The position numbers were made by a program, and so were the translations under genes. Shown in pieces: positions 45,024 to 53,822 of a stretch of 64,000 nucleotides of DNA (within the stretch, counting starts at the first letter, position 1; every line of letters begins with the position of its first letter). Under the pieces are notes generated by a model. That model saw only the letters and a list, made by a program, of their open reading frames with translations, was not told the origin of the DNA and did not search any database. The DNA comes from Chryseobacterium phosphatilyticum (GTDB lineage Bacteria; Bacteroidota; Bacteroidia; Flavobacteriales; Weeksellaceae): contig NZ_PPED02000003.1 of NCBI RefSeq assembly GCF_002899825.2, positions 514,263 through 578,262 on the forward strand, written 5' to 3'.

Positions 45024-45533
45024 TTAAAAATGGTGTTTGTATTCTTCGAGGATGATCTTAAACCATTCTGTAAAGTTGTGGGGAGCTTCAGCTACTTCTT
45101 TATCCAGTTCAGAAAGAGATATAAACCTTACTTCTTCCACTTCTTCTTTATTTAAACTGAATCCGGATTCATAATTTCCCACAAATACATGGTCGAGTTC
45201 ATGCTCCCAAAGGCCTCCGCCTACATTGGCTTTATAAATGAAATGGAATTTTTCGGAAAGTTCAGTTTCAATACCCAGCTCTTCTTTCAGCCGGCGGGTT
45301 GCTCCTGCAAGGTATGTTTCTTCTTCCCGGGGATGAGAACATACGGCATTGGTCCATTGATTGGGAGAATGATACTTTCCTGAAGCTCTTTTCTGAAGAA
45401 GCATTTCTCCTTTGCTATTAAACAGAAATACAGAAAAAGCGCGGTGCAACAAGCCATTGATGTGCGCCTGCTGTTTTTCCATCAGACCCAAAATTTCATC
45501 TTCAGGATTTACTAAAACTACAAATTCTTCCAT
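45024..45533 (-). CDS. idi: isopentenyl-diphosphate delta-isomerase, type I
   Basis: 169 residues, Nudix-like fold. It interconverts isopentenyl and dimethylallyl diphosphate for menaquinone side chains, carotenoids and undecaprenyl phosphate. The catalytic Cys is in TNAVCSHPREEE near 61-72, the metal histidines and glutamates follow (HRAFSVFLFNS near 31; WEHELDHVFVG near 110-120), and the Nudix-like AGATRRLKEELGIE helix lies near 77-90. First gene of an idi-hypothetical-gcvT operon. Confidence 0.94.
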   Translation of the reverse strand: MEEFVVLVNPEDEILGLMEKQQAHINGLLHRAFSVFLFNSKGEMLLQKRASGKYHSPNQWTNAVCSHPREEETYLAGATRRLKEELGIETELSEKFHFIYKANVGGGLWEHELDHVFVGNYESGFSLNKEEVEEVRFISLSELDKEVAEAPHNFTEWFKIILEEYKHHF

Positions 45534-45852
45534 TCCTACAAATGTAAGTGTAATAAATGTATTTTGGAAATTTTTAGATAAACATCATGCTTTTGATAAG
45601 GAAAACAGCACTCTTATTCGTTTTTCAACTTTCCATTCATGCTCAGTTATCATAAGCCTAAGTCATACTTTTTGCTTTATTCATTAAATAAAACCTTAAA
45701 ACGAAAAATTTTAACTAAAATCAGTGAAAAAGTGAATAATATGTTTATTTTATTCTCAGAATAACGTTTTTTATAGTAAAATTTTAATATAAACTAATAT
45801 TAGTCGGTGTGATATATCTAAAAGCCTTAACTTTGTTACTTAATGTTTACGG
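45534..45852. other. divergent intergenic region, idi / HAD-like gene
   Basis: 319 AT-rich bases. TAACTTTG at 45828-45835 is a perfect -7 box for the plus-strand gene (ATG 45853), though no TTG lies at the right distance. No gene or structured RNA found. Confidence 0.45.
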
Positions 45853-46263
45853 ATGGAATTAGAATACATAGAGCATTTAAGTCCTATTCTTAAGGACGGA
45901 ATTAAAAATTACTTAATAGATATTGACGGAACCATTACAGATGATGTTCCCAATGAAGAACCGGAAAGAATGGTTACCTGTGAACCTTATCCCGATGCAT
46001 TGGAAACCATTAATAAATGGTATGATGAAGGTCATCAAATCTGTTTTTTCACTTCAAGAACCGAGAATCTTAAGCAAATTACAATCGATTGGTTGGATAA
46101 ACATGGTTTCAAATACCACAGTGTACTCTGCGGGAAACCAAGAGGTGGAAATTATCACTGGATAGATAACCACCTTGTAAGAGCTACAAGATATAAAGGT
46201 AGATTTACAGATCTGGTAGAAAAACAAGTGACTATTGAAGTTTTCAAAGAAGACGGAGAATAA
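45853..46263 (+). CDS. HAD-like phosphatase-fold protein
   Basis: 136 residues. The DxDGT motif is LIDIDGTITDD near 22-32 (nucleophile and acid-base aspartates), and motif II is in FFTSRTENLKQI near 63-74. CGKPRGGNYHWIDNH near 97-111 supplies the lysine and the late aspartate. It is a minimal HAD without a cap domain. Homologues are sometimes labelled phosphoheptose isomerase or LNS2-like, which I consider unsupported. The D-2-hydroxyacid dehydrogenase follows 82 bases downstream; a serine-pathway role is conceivable but not shown. Confidence 0.78.
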   Translation: MELEYIEHLSPILKDGIKNYLIDIDGTITDDVPNEEPERMVTCEPYPDALETINKWYDEGHQICFFTSRTENLKQITIDWLDKHGFKYHSVLCGKPRGGNYHWIDNHLVRATRYKGRFTDLVEKQVTIEVFKEDGE

Positions 46264-46345
46264 AATATAACGGAGAGATTTAAAGATTAAATGTGGTATA
46301 TACTTTAATTTTTAAATCTTTTTACTTTTTAATATACGAGTATTT

Positions 46346-47308
46346 ATGAAAGTTTTAGCAAACGACGGCCTGGATCAATCTGGAATTGATGCATTAAAAG
46401 AAAAAGGCTTTGAAGTCATTACAACAAAAGTTCCACAAGAGTTTTTAGTGGATTTTATTAATGAGCACAAAATCCGTACTATATTGGTAAGGAGTGCTAC
46501 ACAGGTAAGAAAAGACATTATTGACGGATGTCCATCCATTGAAATCATTGGTAGAGGAGGAGTCGGAATGGATAATATCGATGTAGAGTATGCAAGAGAA
46601 AAAGGAATCCATGTGATCAATACCCCTTCTGCGTCTTCGGAATCGGTTGCTGAGCTTGTTTTTGCCCATTTATTTTCAGGAGCCAGATTTCTTCAGGACT
46701 CCAACAGAAAAATGCCTCAGGTAGGTGATACTGAATTTGCAGGACTTAAAAAAGCATATGCTGCAGGTATCGAATTGAGGGGGAAAACGATTGGGATTGT
46801 CGGTATGGGAAGGATCGGACAGGAGGTTGCCAGAATTGCTCTAGGTCTTGGAATGAGAGTAATTGCAGCTGACAATAATGTAGGAAAAGCCAGTATCAAA
46901 GTTAAGTTCTACAACAATCAATTTATCAATGTTGATATAGAAACAGAATCTTTACAGGATGTTTTGAAGCATTCTGATTTTATAACATTGCACGTTCCGG
47001 CTCAGAAAGACGGATATATGATTGGTAAAGCGGAATTTGATATGATGAAGGATGGTGTTGCAGTAGTCAACTGTTCGCGAGGAGGTGTAATTGATGAGGC
47101 TGCCCTTATCGAAGCATTAGACTCTGGTAAGGTGAAATTTGCAGGATTGGATGTATTTATCAATGAACCTACACCGTCGAAAGAAATCTTAAATCATTCT
47201 AAAATATCTCTAACCCCTCACACGGGTGCTTCTACACTTGAGGCTCAGGATAGAATTGGTCTTTCATTGGCAGAACAGATTTCAAGCATATTACAGATTC
47301 ACAACTAA
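46346..47308 (+). CDS. serA: D-2-hydroxyacid dehydrogenase, phosphoglycerate dehydrogenase-like
   Basis: 320 residues, two-domain NAD-dependent dehydrogenase. Motifs: RGGVGMDNIDVEYAREKGI near 69-87, the NAD-binding GIVGMGRIGQEVAR near 148-161, the catalytic Arg in NCSRGGVIDEAAL near 246-258, the Glu in INEPTPSKE near 273, and the His in LTPHTGASTLEAQ near 292. It lacks the C-terminal ACT domain, as in the short form of 3-phosphoglycerate dehydrogenase. serC is not adjacent, so serine synthesis is the best but not the only reading; other 2-hydroxyacids are possible. Confidence 0.85.
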   Translation: MKVLANDGLDQSGIDALKEKGFEVITTKVPQEFLVDFINEHKIRTILVRSATQVRKDIIDGCPSIEIIGRGGVGMDNIDVEYAREKGIHVINTPSASSESVAELVFAHLFSGARFLQDSNRKMPQVGDTEFAGLKKAYAAGIELRGKTIGIVGMGRIGQEVARIALGLGMRVIAADNNVGKASIKVKFYNNQFINVDIETESLQDVLKHSDFITLHVPAQKDGYMIGKAEFDMMKDGVAVVNCSRGGVIDEAALIEALDSGKVKFAGLDVFINEPTPSKEILNHSKISLTPHTGASTLEAQDRIGLSLAEQISSILQIHN

Positions 47309-47311
47309 CAT

Positions 47312-47345
47312 AAAAAGCGGTCTCAATATTGAGACCGCTTTTTTT
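47312..47345. terminator. bidirectional terminator, serA-like / PNGase F
   Basis: A perfect palindromic stem built on AAAAAGCGGTCTCAAT / ATTGAGACCGCTTTTT between convergent genes. Confidence 0.94.
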
Positions 47346-47346
47346 A

Positions 47347-48390
47347 TTAATCTGTGACAACAGGTGAGTTGAGAGGAGTATTGCTCTTTGCTATTACAAA
47401 TGTAGAAATGGCATAGAATGCATTTCCGTTTGACCCGTTGTTGGTCCAGTCCTGAAATTTGTATTCATAGCTGAATTTATTGGGGATGAGAGTGTTCTCT
47501 AAAGCGTCAATTCGGGTAGGTACAACCATTCCCGGACACCATCCTGCCCTGTCTGGCTTCCAGTTTCCCGGACTCTGATTATTGATTGGGTTATTCACAC
47601 AGCCTAACGGTGCAAGCTGATGAGGAAATGTATTGACATTATTGATCGCAATATTATGAGTTCTAAAACACCATTCTGCACAAGGTCGCCCACCGGAATC
47701 GGCGGGTGTAGCATGACCCCATCCGGATATAATAGTTCTCAGATAAGCCTTTTGGGTATTTGGCGGTAATTTAATATTTTTCTTAAGATTCAAATTGTGT
47801 GCCTGACCATAAGGTACACCGTCAATAGAGGATTTATTGTATTGAATCACAGGAATCACTGCAGAATACTTATAATCCGGGGTACCATAAATAAAGTCAA
47901 AATCAACACTATATTCTCTTCCTTTGGCCAACCATGTTTCAGTATAAATTTTTAATTCAGTATTTCCTGTCAGTAATGGTTTGAAATCTGTAACATCAAT
48001 TTCCAGCCCACGTGCCAGTTTTTCGGTTCCTACCCAATAAGGAGTAATAAAGCGGCCTATTTCATACCATTCTCCGGTACTTTTATTTTTAACATACACA
48101 TTGGCATAACGATCCCATTCATCACATGTTTTATTGGGGCAATCGTTTTTAATAAACATTTTAATCGTTTTGACATTGACAATGTCAGTAGGTAGTGAGA
48201 AAGTTCCCTCAGCACTTTGAGAAAGTCCATCTCCAAATGCATTCATAACTTTATTGAATGTTTTTACATTGACTGTCCCCTCGGTAATGAGAAGCTCTTC
48301 TGTAACGGGGAAGGTATTGTCAACCCCTTTGCAGGATGTGATAGCTGCAAGCACATAGGCCGATAAGCTTACAATAAGTAGTTTTTTCAT
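47347..48390 (-). CDS. peptide-N-glycosidase F (PNGase F) orthologue
   Basis: 347 residues; cleaves the asparagine-glycan bond of N-glycoproteins. It is recognisably orthologous to the PNGase F of Elizabethkingia meningoseptica. The active-site residues D60, E118 and E206 of the mature enzyme correspond to D93 (CDEWDRYANVY), E151 (YTETWLAKG, with the ligand-binding W153) and E239 (CAEWCFRTH). The disulphide cysteines are also kept: C84-C89, C237-C241 and the later pair in LGCVNN/GWCPGM. The N terminus (AYVLAAITSCKG) contains a possible lipobox Cys20; the leader is shorter than the 40-residue one of E. meningoseptica. Extracellular or surface-bound is likely. Monocistronic. Confidence 0.95.
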   Translation of the reverse strand: MKKLLIVSLSAYVLAAITSCKGVDNTFPVTEELLITEGTVNVKTFNKVMNAFGDGLSQSAEGTFSLPTDIVNVKTIKMFIKNDCPNKTCDEWDRYANVYVKNKSTGEWYEIGRFITPYWVGTEKLARGLEIDVTDFKPLLTGNTELKIYTETWLAKGREYSVDFDFIYGTPDYKYSAVIPVIQYNKSSIDGVPYGQAHNLNLKKNIKLPPNTQKAYLRTIISGWGHATPADSGGRPCAEWCFRTHNIAINNVNTFPHQLAPLGCVNNPINNQSPGNWKPDRAGWCPGMVVPTRIDALENTLIPNKFSYEYKFQDWTNNGSNGNAFYAISTFVIAKSNTPLNSPVVTD

Positions 48391-48570
48391 AATTTATCTT
48401 TTGATGATATGGTGAATTTAATGTTTTTATTTTTAATATATCAATAGTATGGGATTTAATTTTGGATTTATGTAAGGAATTCTTGTATCTGTGTAATTAT
48501 ATTTAAATAGGAGGGTGCGTGAGGTTAGAAAGTGAAAATTATTAAATCCTTTTGGGAACGAATAAAAAAA
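48391..48570 (-). other. upstream region of the PNGase F gene
   Basis: No coding potential in this AT-rich stretch. It should carry the PNGase F promoter, but no TANNTTTG box was found on the minus strand. Confidence 0.35.
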
Positions 48571-48632
48571 ACCGGAGAAGTAAAAACTCTCCGGTAATCG
48601 TACTTTATGCAAAATGCCTTTTGAAAGGCATT
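48562..48632 (-). terminator. two hairpins downstream of mscL
   Basis: Nearest the gene, AATGCCTTT-TG-AAAGGCATT (48613-48632) is a perfect palindrome. Further on, ACCGGAGA / TCTCCGGT (48571-48595) is followed on the minus strand by eight Ts, the actual intrinsic terminator. Confidence 0.85.
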
Positions 48633-48637
48633 ATGTG

Positions 48638-49015
48638 TTATATATTCTTGCTTTTCAAAAGATCTCTTATTTCCATCAGTAATTTCTGATCTTCTGTAGG
48701 TCCAGCAGGAGCCGGAGCTTCTTTTTTGCTGATTTTGTTTGCTCCTTTGATAATCCAGAAAAGAACAACTGCAATACACAGGAAGCTTATTACGGCAGAA
48801 AGAAAGTTTCCATAGGCAACCCCATTCCATGTAAGTTTGGCAATATTTTCTGCTCCTGCAGCTTTTAATGCTGGATTTAAAAGTAGAGGAGTAATAACGT
48901 CTTCTACCAAAGAGGTAACAATTTTACCGAATGCTGCACCGATGATCACACCGACAGCCAGATCCATTACATTGCCTTTAAATGCAAACTCTTTAAATTC
49001 CTTAACAAATCCCAT
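48638..49015 (-). CDS. mscL: large-conductance mechanosensitive channel
   Basis: 125 residues, inner membrane pentamer that opens under osmotic down-shock. The N-terminal amphipathic FVKEFKEFAFKGNVMDLAVGVIIGAAFGKIV block near 3-33 holds helix 1 and the pore-lining glycines; helix 2 (FLSAVISFLCIAVVLFWIIKG) lies near 70-90, and a charged cytoplasmic helix ends the protein. A -7 box TATTTTTG is on the minus strand at 49050-49043. Two hairpins follow. Confidence 0.96.
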   Translation of the reverse strand: MGFVKEFKEFAFKGNVMDLAVGVIIGAAFGKIVTSLVEDVITPLLLNPALKAAGAENIAKLTWNGVAYGNFLSAVISFLCIAVVLFWIIKGANKISKKEAPAPAGPTEDQKLLMEIRDLLKSKNI

Positions 49016-49236
49016 AATTTATATTTTTTAATTGTATTTACACAAAAATATAATTTAAAAATGTAAAAAACATTACTTTTTACTGTTTTTTATTCTCTAA
49101 ATTTTGAATTTTGTTTTAAAAGAAGAATCCTTGTCATCAAGAGAACTTTCCTTTCATAGTGTTGCTTTATTTTGTTATTGGAGTCATATTTTTAATCAAA
49201 AATCTTTCGTAATTTGCTTAAAAGTTGAGATAAACG

Positions 49237-50754
49237 ATGAAAATTTTTACAGCAGAGCAAATACGGAAATGGGATGAGTTTACGATGATTCACGAACCGG
49301 TATCTTCTATTCAGTTGATGGAAAGAGCTTCACTGATGGTTGCTGGCTGGATTTCTGAAAACTGCAAGAATCACAAAAAGATGGTCGTCTTTTGTGGGAA
49401 AGGCAATAATGGTGGAGATGGATTGGCGGTAGCGAGAATGCTTTACCAAAAAGGCTTTGATGTAGATGTTTTTATACAAGATCTTAAAGCTAAGTTTTCG
49501 GAAAGTGCATCGGTAAATCTTCGGAGGTTGCGTGATGTTTCAGGAGTTTCATTAAAGGAATTCAAAGATATAGATACTTATCATTTTGATGATAAAACAG
49601 TTATTGTTGATGCGCTTTTCGGTACCGGATTATCCAGATCTTTGGATAACAAGCATAAAGATCTGGTTGATGTGATTAACGCCAAAAACAATAGTAAAAT
49701 ATCTATAGACGTTCCTTCAGGCCTTTCAGTGGATACAATAAGCGAAAGTAATACCTCAGTTCTCAGAGCTGACTATACATTAAGTTTTCAATCGTGGAAA
49801 CGCAGTTTTCTTCATCCGGAAGGTGGAAAATATACCGGAAAAGTGATTGTTCTGGATATACATTTAAGTAAAGAATATGTAGAGTCAACAGAAACTGAGT
49901 ATTTTGTCATTGATGACTTGCTTGTTGAGTCCGTCTTTCAACCCAGAAGAGAATTTTCACATAAAGGAAGCTATGGCAAAGCGACGATTATTGCCGGAAG
50001 CTATGGAAAAACAGGGGCCGCGGTATTAGCAACACAAGCTGCCTTAAAAACGGGAGCAGGGCTTACTTTTACACTGGCTCCCCGATGTGGATATGAAATA
50101 TTACAAACTTCTTGCCCTGAAGCAATGTTTATCAAAGGTGGGGAAGATTACATCGTGAGTTTTGAAGTTGCCAAAGATACGATTTGCGGAATAGGACCTG
50201 GACTAGGCACCCATCAGGACACTCAAAAAGAATTTCTGCAATTTTTAAAAAATTATAGCAAACCCCTGGTTTTGGATGCTGATGCACTGAATATGATTTC
50301 CAAAGATGAGAAAAATCTTAGACTAATTCCTGAAAAATCTATTATCACTCCCCATCCTAAAGAGTTTGTAAGACTTTTTGGAAAAACGGACAATTCCTTT
50401 GATCGCTTAGAATTAGCCAGAAAGAAGTCAGAAGAATTACAGATTTATATGGTGCTAAAAGATCATCATACACAGATCATTACTCCTCAGGGTAAGGTAT
50501 TCTATAATATAACCGGAAATGCAGGACTGGCTAAGGGAGGAAGTGGAGATGTTCTTACAGGTATTCTCACTTCTCTTCTTGCTCAGGGATATTCTGAGGA
50601 GCATGCCTGTATTTTAGGGGTCTGGTTACATGGAAAAGCTGCAGACTGTGCTTCCGAAAAATATTCCAAAGAATCAATGCTTCCTACGGATGTTATTAAT
50701 GAATTAGGAAGTGTTTTTATTGAAATGAACAGGAGGGTTGCCGTTAATTTATAA
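49237..50754 (+). CDS. nnr: bifunctional NAD(P)H-hydrate epimerase/dehydratase
   Basis: 505 residues, repair enzyme for damaged nicotinamide nucleotides. The N-terminal YjeF domain (about 1-215) is the epimerase, with VVFCGKGNNGGDGLAVARML near 49-68 and VIVDALFGTGLSR near 126-138. The C-terminal ribokinase-like domain is the ADP/ATP-dependent dehydratase, with YGKATIIAGSYGKTGAAVLA near 246-265, GIGPGLGT near 316-323, and NAGLAKGGSGDVLTGILTSLLAQGYS near 428-453. Full-length fusion as in E. coli YjeF. Monocistronic with a terminator behind it. Confidence 0.94.
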   Translation: MKIFTAEQIRKWDEFTMIHEPVSSIQLMERASLMVAGWISENCKNHKKMVVFCGKGNNGGDGLAVARMLYQKGFDVDVFIQDLKAKFSESASVNLRRLRDVSGVSLKEFKDIDTYHFDDKTVIVDALFGTGLSRSLDNKHKDLVDVINAKNNSKISIDVPSGLSVDTISESNTSVLRADYTLSFQSWKRSFLHPEGGKYTGKVIVLDIHLSKEYVESTETEYFVIDDLLVESVFQPRREFSHKGSYGKATIIAGSYGKTGAAVLATQAALKTGAGLTFTLAPRCGYEILQTSCPEAMFIKGGEDYIVSFEVAKDTICGIGPGLGTHQDTQKEFLQFLKNYSKPLVLDADALNMISKDEKNLRLIPEKSIITPHPKEFVRLFGKTDNSFDRLELARKKSEELQIYMVLKDHHTQIITPQGKVFYNITGNAGLAKGGSGDVLTGILTSLLAQGYSEEHACILGVWLHGKAADCASEKYSKESMLPTDVINELGSVFIEMNRRVAVNL

Positions 50755-50795
50755 GTTTATTGGAAGATAAAAATTCCTGACAGAACTAAGCGTAA

Positions 50796-50831
50796 AAAAG
50801 GCAAATTTGCTGTTTTGCCAATTTGCCTTTT
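50796..50831. terminator. bidirectional terminator, nnr / lgt
   Basis: AAAAGGCAAATT (50796-50807) pairs perfectly with AATTTGCCTTTT (50820-50831); convergent genes on both sides. Confidence 0.88.
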
Positions 50832-50858
50832 AGTATTCTAGAAATAAAAATTTTCTGA

Positions 50859-52127
50859 TTATTCAGGTTTTTCGTTCTCCGCTTGTGTAATTTTAAATTT
50901 CTTGGAGACAACCATAATAACAACTCCTGCAATCATGAAAGGGATAGAAAGAACCTGCCCGGTATTTAAGCTTCCGATTTGAATAAATTCATCTCCCTGA
51001 GGCTCTTTAAGGAATTCTACAAAGAATCTGATTGCCCAAAGAATAATAAAGAAAAGCCCGAATAACCATCCTTGTTGATATTTTTTATCTGTCTTTCTAT
51101 ATAAAACCCATAATAAAATAAAAAGGGCAACATATCCCACAGCTTCAAATAACTGGCTTGGGTAGCGAGGTACAGTGACACCATACTCACTGCTTTGTTG
51201 AGGGAAAAGTAATGCGAAGGGAGAGTTTGGAGCTGCTGGCTTTCCTACAATTTCAGAATTGAAAAAATTACCCATTCTTACAAATGCTCCTCCTAATGCA
51301 ACTACAATTCCTAATCTGTCATATACCCAGAAAGGATTTTTCTTGATGATTTTGAATGAATAGTATAAGGTGGTGAAAATCAATGCTATGGTAGCTCCAT
51401 GGCTTGCTAATCCTGAAAAGCCGGTAAATTTTAATCCATTTTTGGTACTGATGGGTAAAAATACACTCCAGAAGTCTTCTTTAAATAATTCGGGTTGATA
51501 AAAAATAACATGACCTAATCTGGCACCAAGGATTGTCCCTATTAAGGTCCATGTGAAAAGTGGTTCCAGATATTTTTGGTTTACATTGTCAATTTTAAAG
51601 ATTTTGGTCATTAAAACATATCCGAATCCAAAGGCGAACACAAACATTAAGCTGTAGAAATGCAGGGTAACAGGTCCAAGTTTAATGCCTTTTGAAGGAT
51701 CCCATATTTTGAAAGGAGTGTCCAATTCTACTTTTTCGGAAGCGGTGATAGGCTTTGCTGATTTTACAGCATATTTGAAACTGGTAATATTTTTTGTAGT
51801 GGGAGCAGTATCAATCATTCTGAAATCTTTATCAAAAAACTGATATCCGGAATCTTTAAATCTTGCCAAAACAGATGCACCAGTATCATAATTGGCTGTT
51901 TCAAAATTTGATTCGTTCAGGATAACCAATACATTATTTTTAATTGCTCTCTCTGGAAAAGAACCGAGTTCAACTAATTCTGTTGTAGAATAAATTTTTA
52001 CAGGAATGTTATTTCCATTTACCTGTAATGAACCATCAGATAATCCGTCCGGATATTGCTGAGCAAAAAGGCATTGGGTGATCAATGCGAACATAACAAG
52101 ATAAATTCTGAAAAAGGTAGTACTCAT
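50859..52127 (-). CDS. lgt: prolipoprotein diacylglyceryl transferase with N-terminal secreted-type extension
   Basis: 422 residues against about 270-290 for usual Lgt. Lgt transfers diacylglycerol from phosphatidylglycerol to the lipobox cysteine of lipoproteins in the inner membrane. The catalytic core occupies about 145-410: LHFYSLMFVFAFGF (first helix), LGARLGHVIFY near 198-208, SGLASHGATIA near 235-245, RMGNFFNSEIVG near 277-288 and RYPSQLFEAVGY near 312-323. The first ~145 residues are extra: their own signal-like segment (1-22, LFAQQ) and a mostly hydrophilic domain of unknown fold. yidD lies 25 bases upstream on the same strand. Confidence 0.92.
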   Translation of the reverse strand: MSTTFFRIYLVMFALITQCLFAQQYPDGLSDGSLQVNGNNIPVKIYSTTELVELGSFPERAIKNNVLVILNESNFETANYDTGASVLARFKDSGYQFFDKDFRMIDTAPTTKNITSFKYAVKSAKPITASEKVELDTPFKIWDPSKGIKLGPVTLHFYSLMFVFAFGFGYVLMTKIFKIDNVNQKYLEPLFTWTLIGTILGARLGHVIFYQPELFKEDFWSVFLPISTKNGLKFTGFSGLASHGATIALIFTTLYYSFKIIKKNPFWVYDRLGIVVALGGAFVRMGNFFNSEIVGKPAAPNSPFALLFPQQSSEYGVTVPRYPSQLFEAVGYVALFILLWVLYRKTDKKYQQGWLFGLFFIILWAIRFFVEFLKEPQGDEFIQIGSLNTGQVLSIPFMIAGVVIMVVSKKFKITQAENEKPE

Positions 52128-52152
52128 TTTCTATTGATTTAATAGTTTGTTT

Positions 52153-52401
52153 TTAATGTTTATGTTTTGGAGGTACAGGATCATAACCGCTTCCACCCCA
52201 GGGATGACAACTTACAATTCTTTTGAATCCCATCCAGAATCCTTTAAATATCCCATGTACCTGAAGTGCTTCAATCATATAATGAGAACAGGTAGGTTCG
52301 TAACGGCAATTTTTGGGAAGTAAGGGCGAGATAAACCACTGGTAAAATTTTATCAAAATTACCAGGGGAAATGTGATGATTTTATTGAATGTAAGTTTCA
52401 A
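52153..52401 (-). CDS. yidD: membrane protein insertion efficiency factor YidD
   Basis: 82 residues from a TTG at 52401 ([11 protein letters not shown]...). A longer reading starting at 52479 would run into the divergent rarA leader and give an unusual 26-residue extension, so the short form is preferred. Family motifs are complete: [44 protein letters not shown]. YidD helps YidC insert membrane proteins. It lies just upstream of lgt and probably shares a transcript with it. Confidence 0.92.
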   Translation of the reverse strand: MKLTFNKIITFPLVILIKFYQWFISPLLPKNCRYEPTCSHYMIEALQVHGIFKGFWMGFKRIVSCHPWGGSGYDPVPPKHKH

Positions 52402-52501
52402 AACAATGCAAAAATAGGGTAAAAAAATGAAAATTAGTTTAATTTTGTTAGAAGTTTCAGTAGCTAAAAACTGGAGCATTTATCTTAAAAATAGAATTAC
52501 T

Positions 52502-53779
52502 TTGAATCAAAATATTCCACTAGCTGAAAAATTAAGACCCAAAACTCTGGATGGGGTACTGGGACAGGAGCATCTGACCGGTGAAAAGGGAACGATCAGA
52601 AAAATGATTGAAAATAATACCCTTAATTCACTGATTCTTTGGGGGCCACCCGGAACAGGAAAAACAACCTTGGCAGAGATTATTTCTGAAAAATCCGGAA
52701 GGAAGTTCTATAAACTTTCTGCTGTTTCTTCAGGGGTAAAGGATGTCCGCGATGTAATCGATGATGCTAAAAAACAAAACCTGTTTTCAGGAAAATCACC
52801 TATTTTGTTTATTGATGAGATCCACCGTTTTAATAAATCTCAACAGGATTCCTTATTACATGCGGTAGAAAAAGGTTGGATTGTCCTGATCGGTGCCACT
52901 ACAGAAAATCCAAGTTTTGAAGTTGTTTCCGCATTATTATCGAGAAGTCAAGTGTATATTTTAAAAGCATTAAGTTATGATAAACTCGAAGAACTGATTG
53001 ATATTGCTTCTGAGAGATTTAATAAAGATGAAGGAACGGATTTTAAGATTTTAGAAAAAGAAGCTTTTATTCAATATTCAGGTGGAGATGGCAGGAAATT
53101 GATCAATTCCGTTGAATTGGTTTTAAATCAGTATAAAAATTCTGATATCCGGGAAATTGCCAATACGAATGTTCTTGAAGTCCTACAGGAAACCATGGCG
53201 CTGTATGATAAAAATGGAGAACAACATTATGATATCATCTCAGCTTTCATTAAATCAATGCGGGGAGGAGATCCTAATGGAGCTGTTTACTGGCTGGCAA
53301 GAATGATTGCAGGAGGAGAGGATATAAAGTTTATTGCAAGAAGGATGCTTATTCTGGCAGCTGAAGATATCGGATTGGCAAATCCCAACGCGTTGGTTAT
53401 GGCGAATAACTGCTTTCAGGCTGTCAATGTGATTGGAAATCCAGAATCCCGGATCATATTAAGTGAAACGGCTGTCTATCTTGCGGTCTCACCTAAAAGT
53501 AATTCTACCTACATGGCAATTAACGAAGCTCTTGCTTTGGTCAAGCAAACAGGTAACCTTCCTGTACCGTTGCATTTAAGAAATGCACCTACAAAGCTGA
53601 TGAAGGATCTGGACTATGGCAAAGAGTATAAATATGCTCATTCTTATGAAGGGAATTTTGTAGAACAGGATTTTTTGCCGGAGGAGATTAAAAATGCCAA
53701 ACTTTATGAACCCGGAAAAAACTCTACAGAGAAGAAAATTCACGAGGAGCTTATGAAAAAATGGGGCAATAAATATTAA
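52502..53779 (+). CDS. rarA: replication-associated recombination protein A (RarA/MgsA)
   Basis: 425 residues, AAA+ ATPase of the clamp-loader class acting at stalled replication forks. Start: the TTG at 52502 (LNQNIPLAEKLRPKTLDGVLGQEHLTG) gives the usual family length; an ATG 75 bases upstream adds a hydrophobic, non-conserved leader and overlaps the divergent yidD region. Walker A is GPPGTGKTTLAEI near 46-58, Walker B is ILFIDEIHRFNKSQQD near 101-116, the sensor region is IGATTENPSFEV, and the C-terminal tetramerisation domain contains RGGDPNGAVYWLARMI and AAEDIGLANPNAL. Confident in the protein, less so in the start. Confidence 0.93.
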   Translation: MNQNIPLAEKLRPKTLDGVLGQEHLTGEKGTIRKMIENNTLNSLILWGPPGTGKTTLAEIISEKSGRKFYKLSAVSSGVKDVRDVIDDAKKQNLFSGKSPILFIDEIHRFNKSQQDSLLHAVEKGWIVLIGATTENPSFEVVSALLSRSQVYILKALSYDKLEELIDIASERFNKDEGTDFKILEKEAFIQYSGGDGRKLINSVELVLNQYKNSDIREIANTNVLEVLQETMALYDKNGEQHYDIISAFIKSMRGGDPNGAVYWLARMIAGGEDIKFIARRMLILAAEDIGLANPNALVMANNCFQAVNVIGNPESRIILSETAVYLAVSPKSNSTYMAINEALALVKQTGNLPVPLHLRNAPTKLMKDLDYGKEYKYAHSYEGNFVEQDFLPEEIKNAKLYEPGKNSTEKKIHEELMKKWGNKY

Positions 53780-53780
53780 A

Positions 53781-53812
53781 AAAAGGATACTGAAAACAGT
53801 ATCCTTTTATAT
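53781..53812. terminator. terminator of rarA, bidirectional
   Basis: AAAAGGATACTG / CAGTATCCTTTT stem with an AAAA loop, immediately after the rarA stop and facing the next minus-strand gene. Confidence 0.9.
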
Positions 53813-53822
53813 TTTGGGTTAT

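Noticed and set aside
45853..46263. Phosphoheptose isomerase
   Set aside because: The protein has HAD motifs and no SIS domain.
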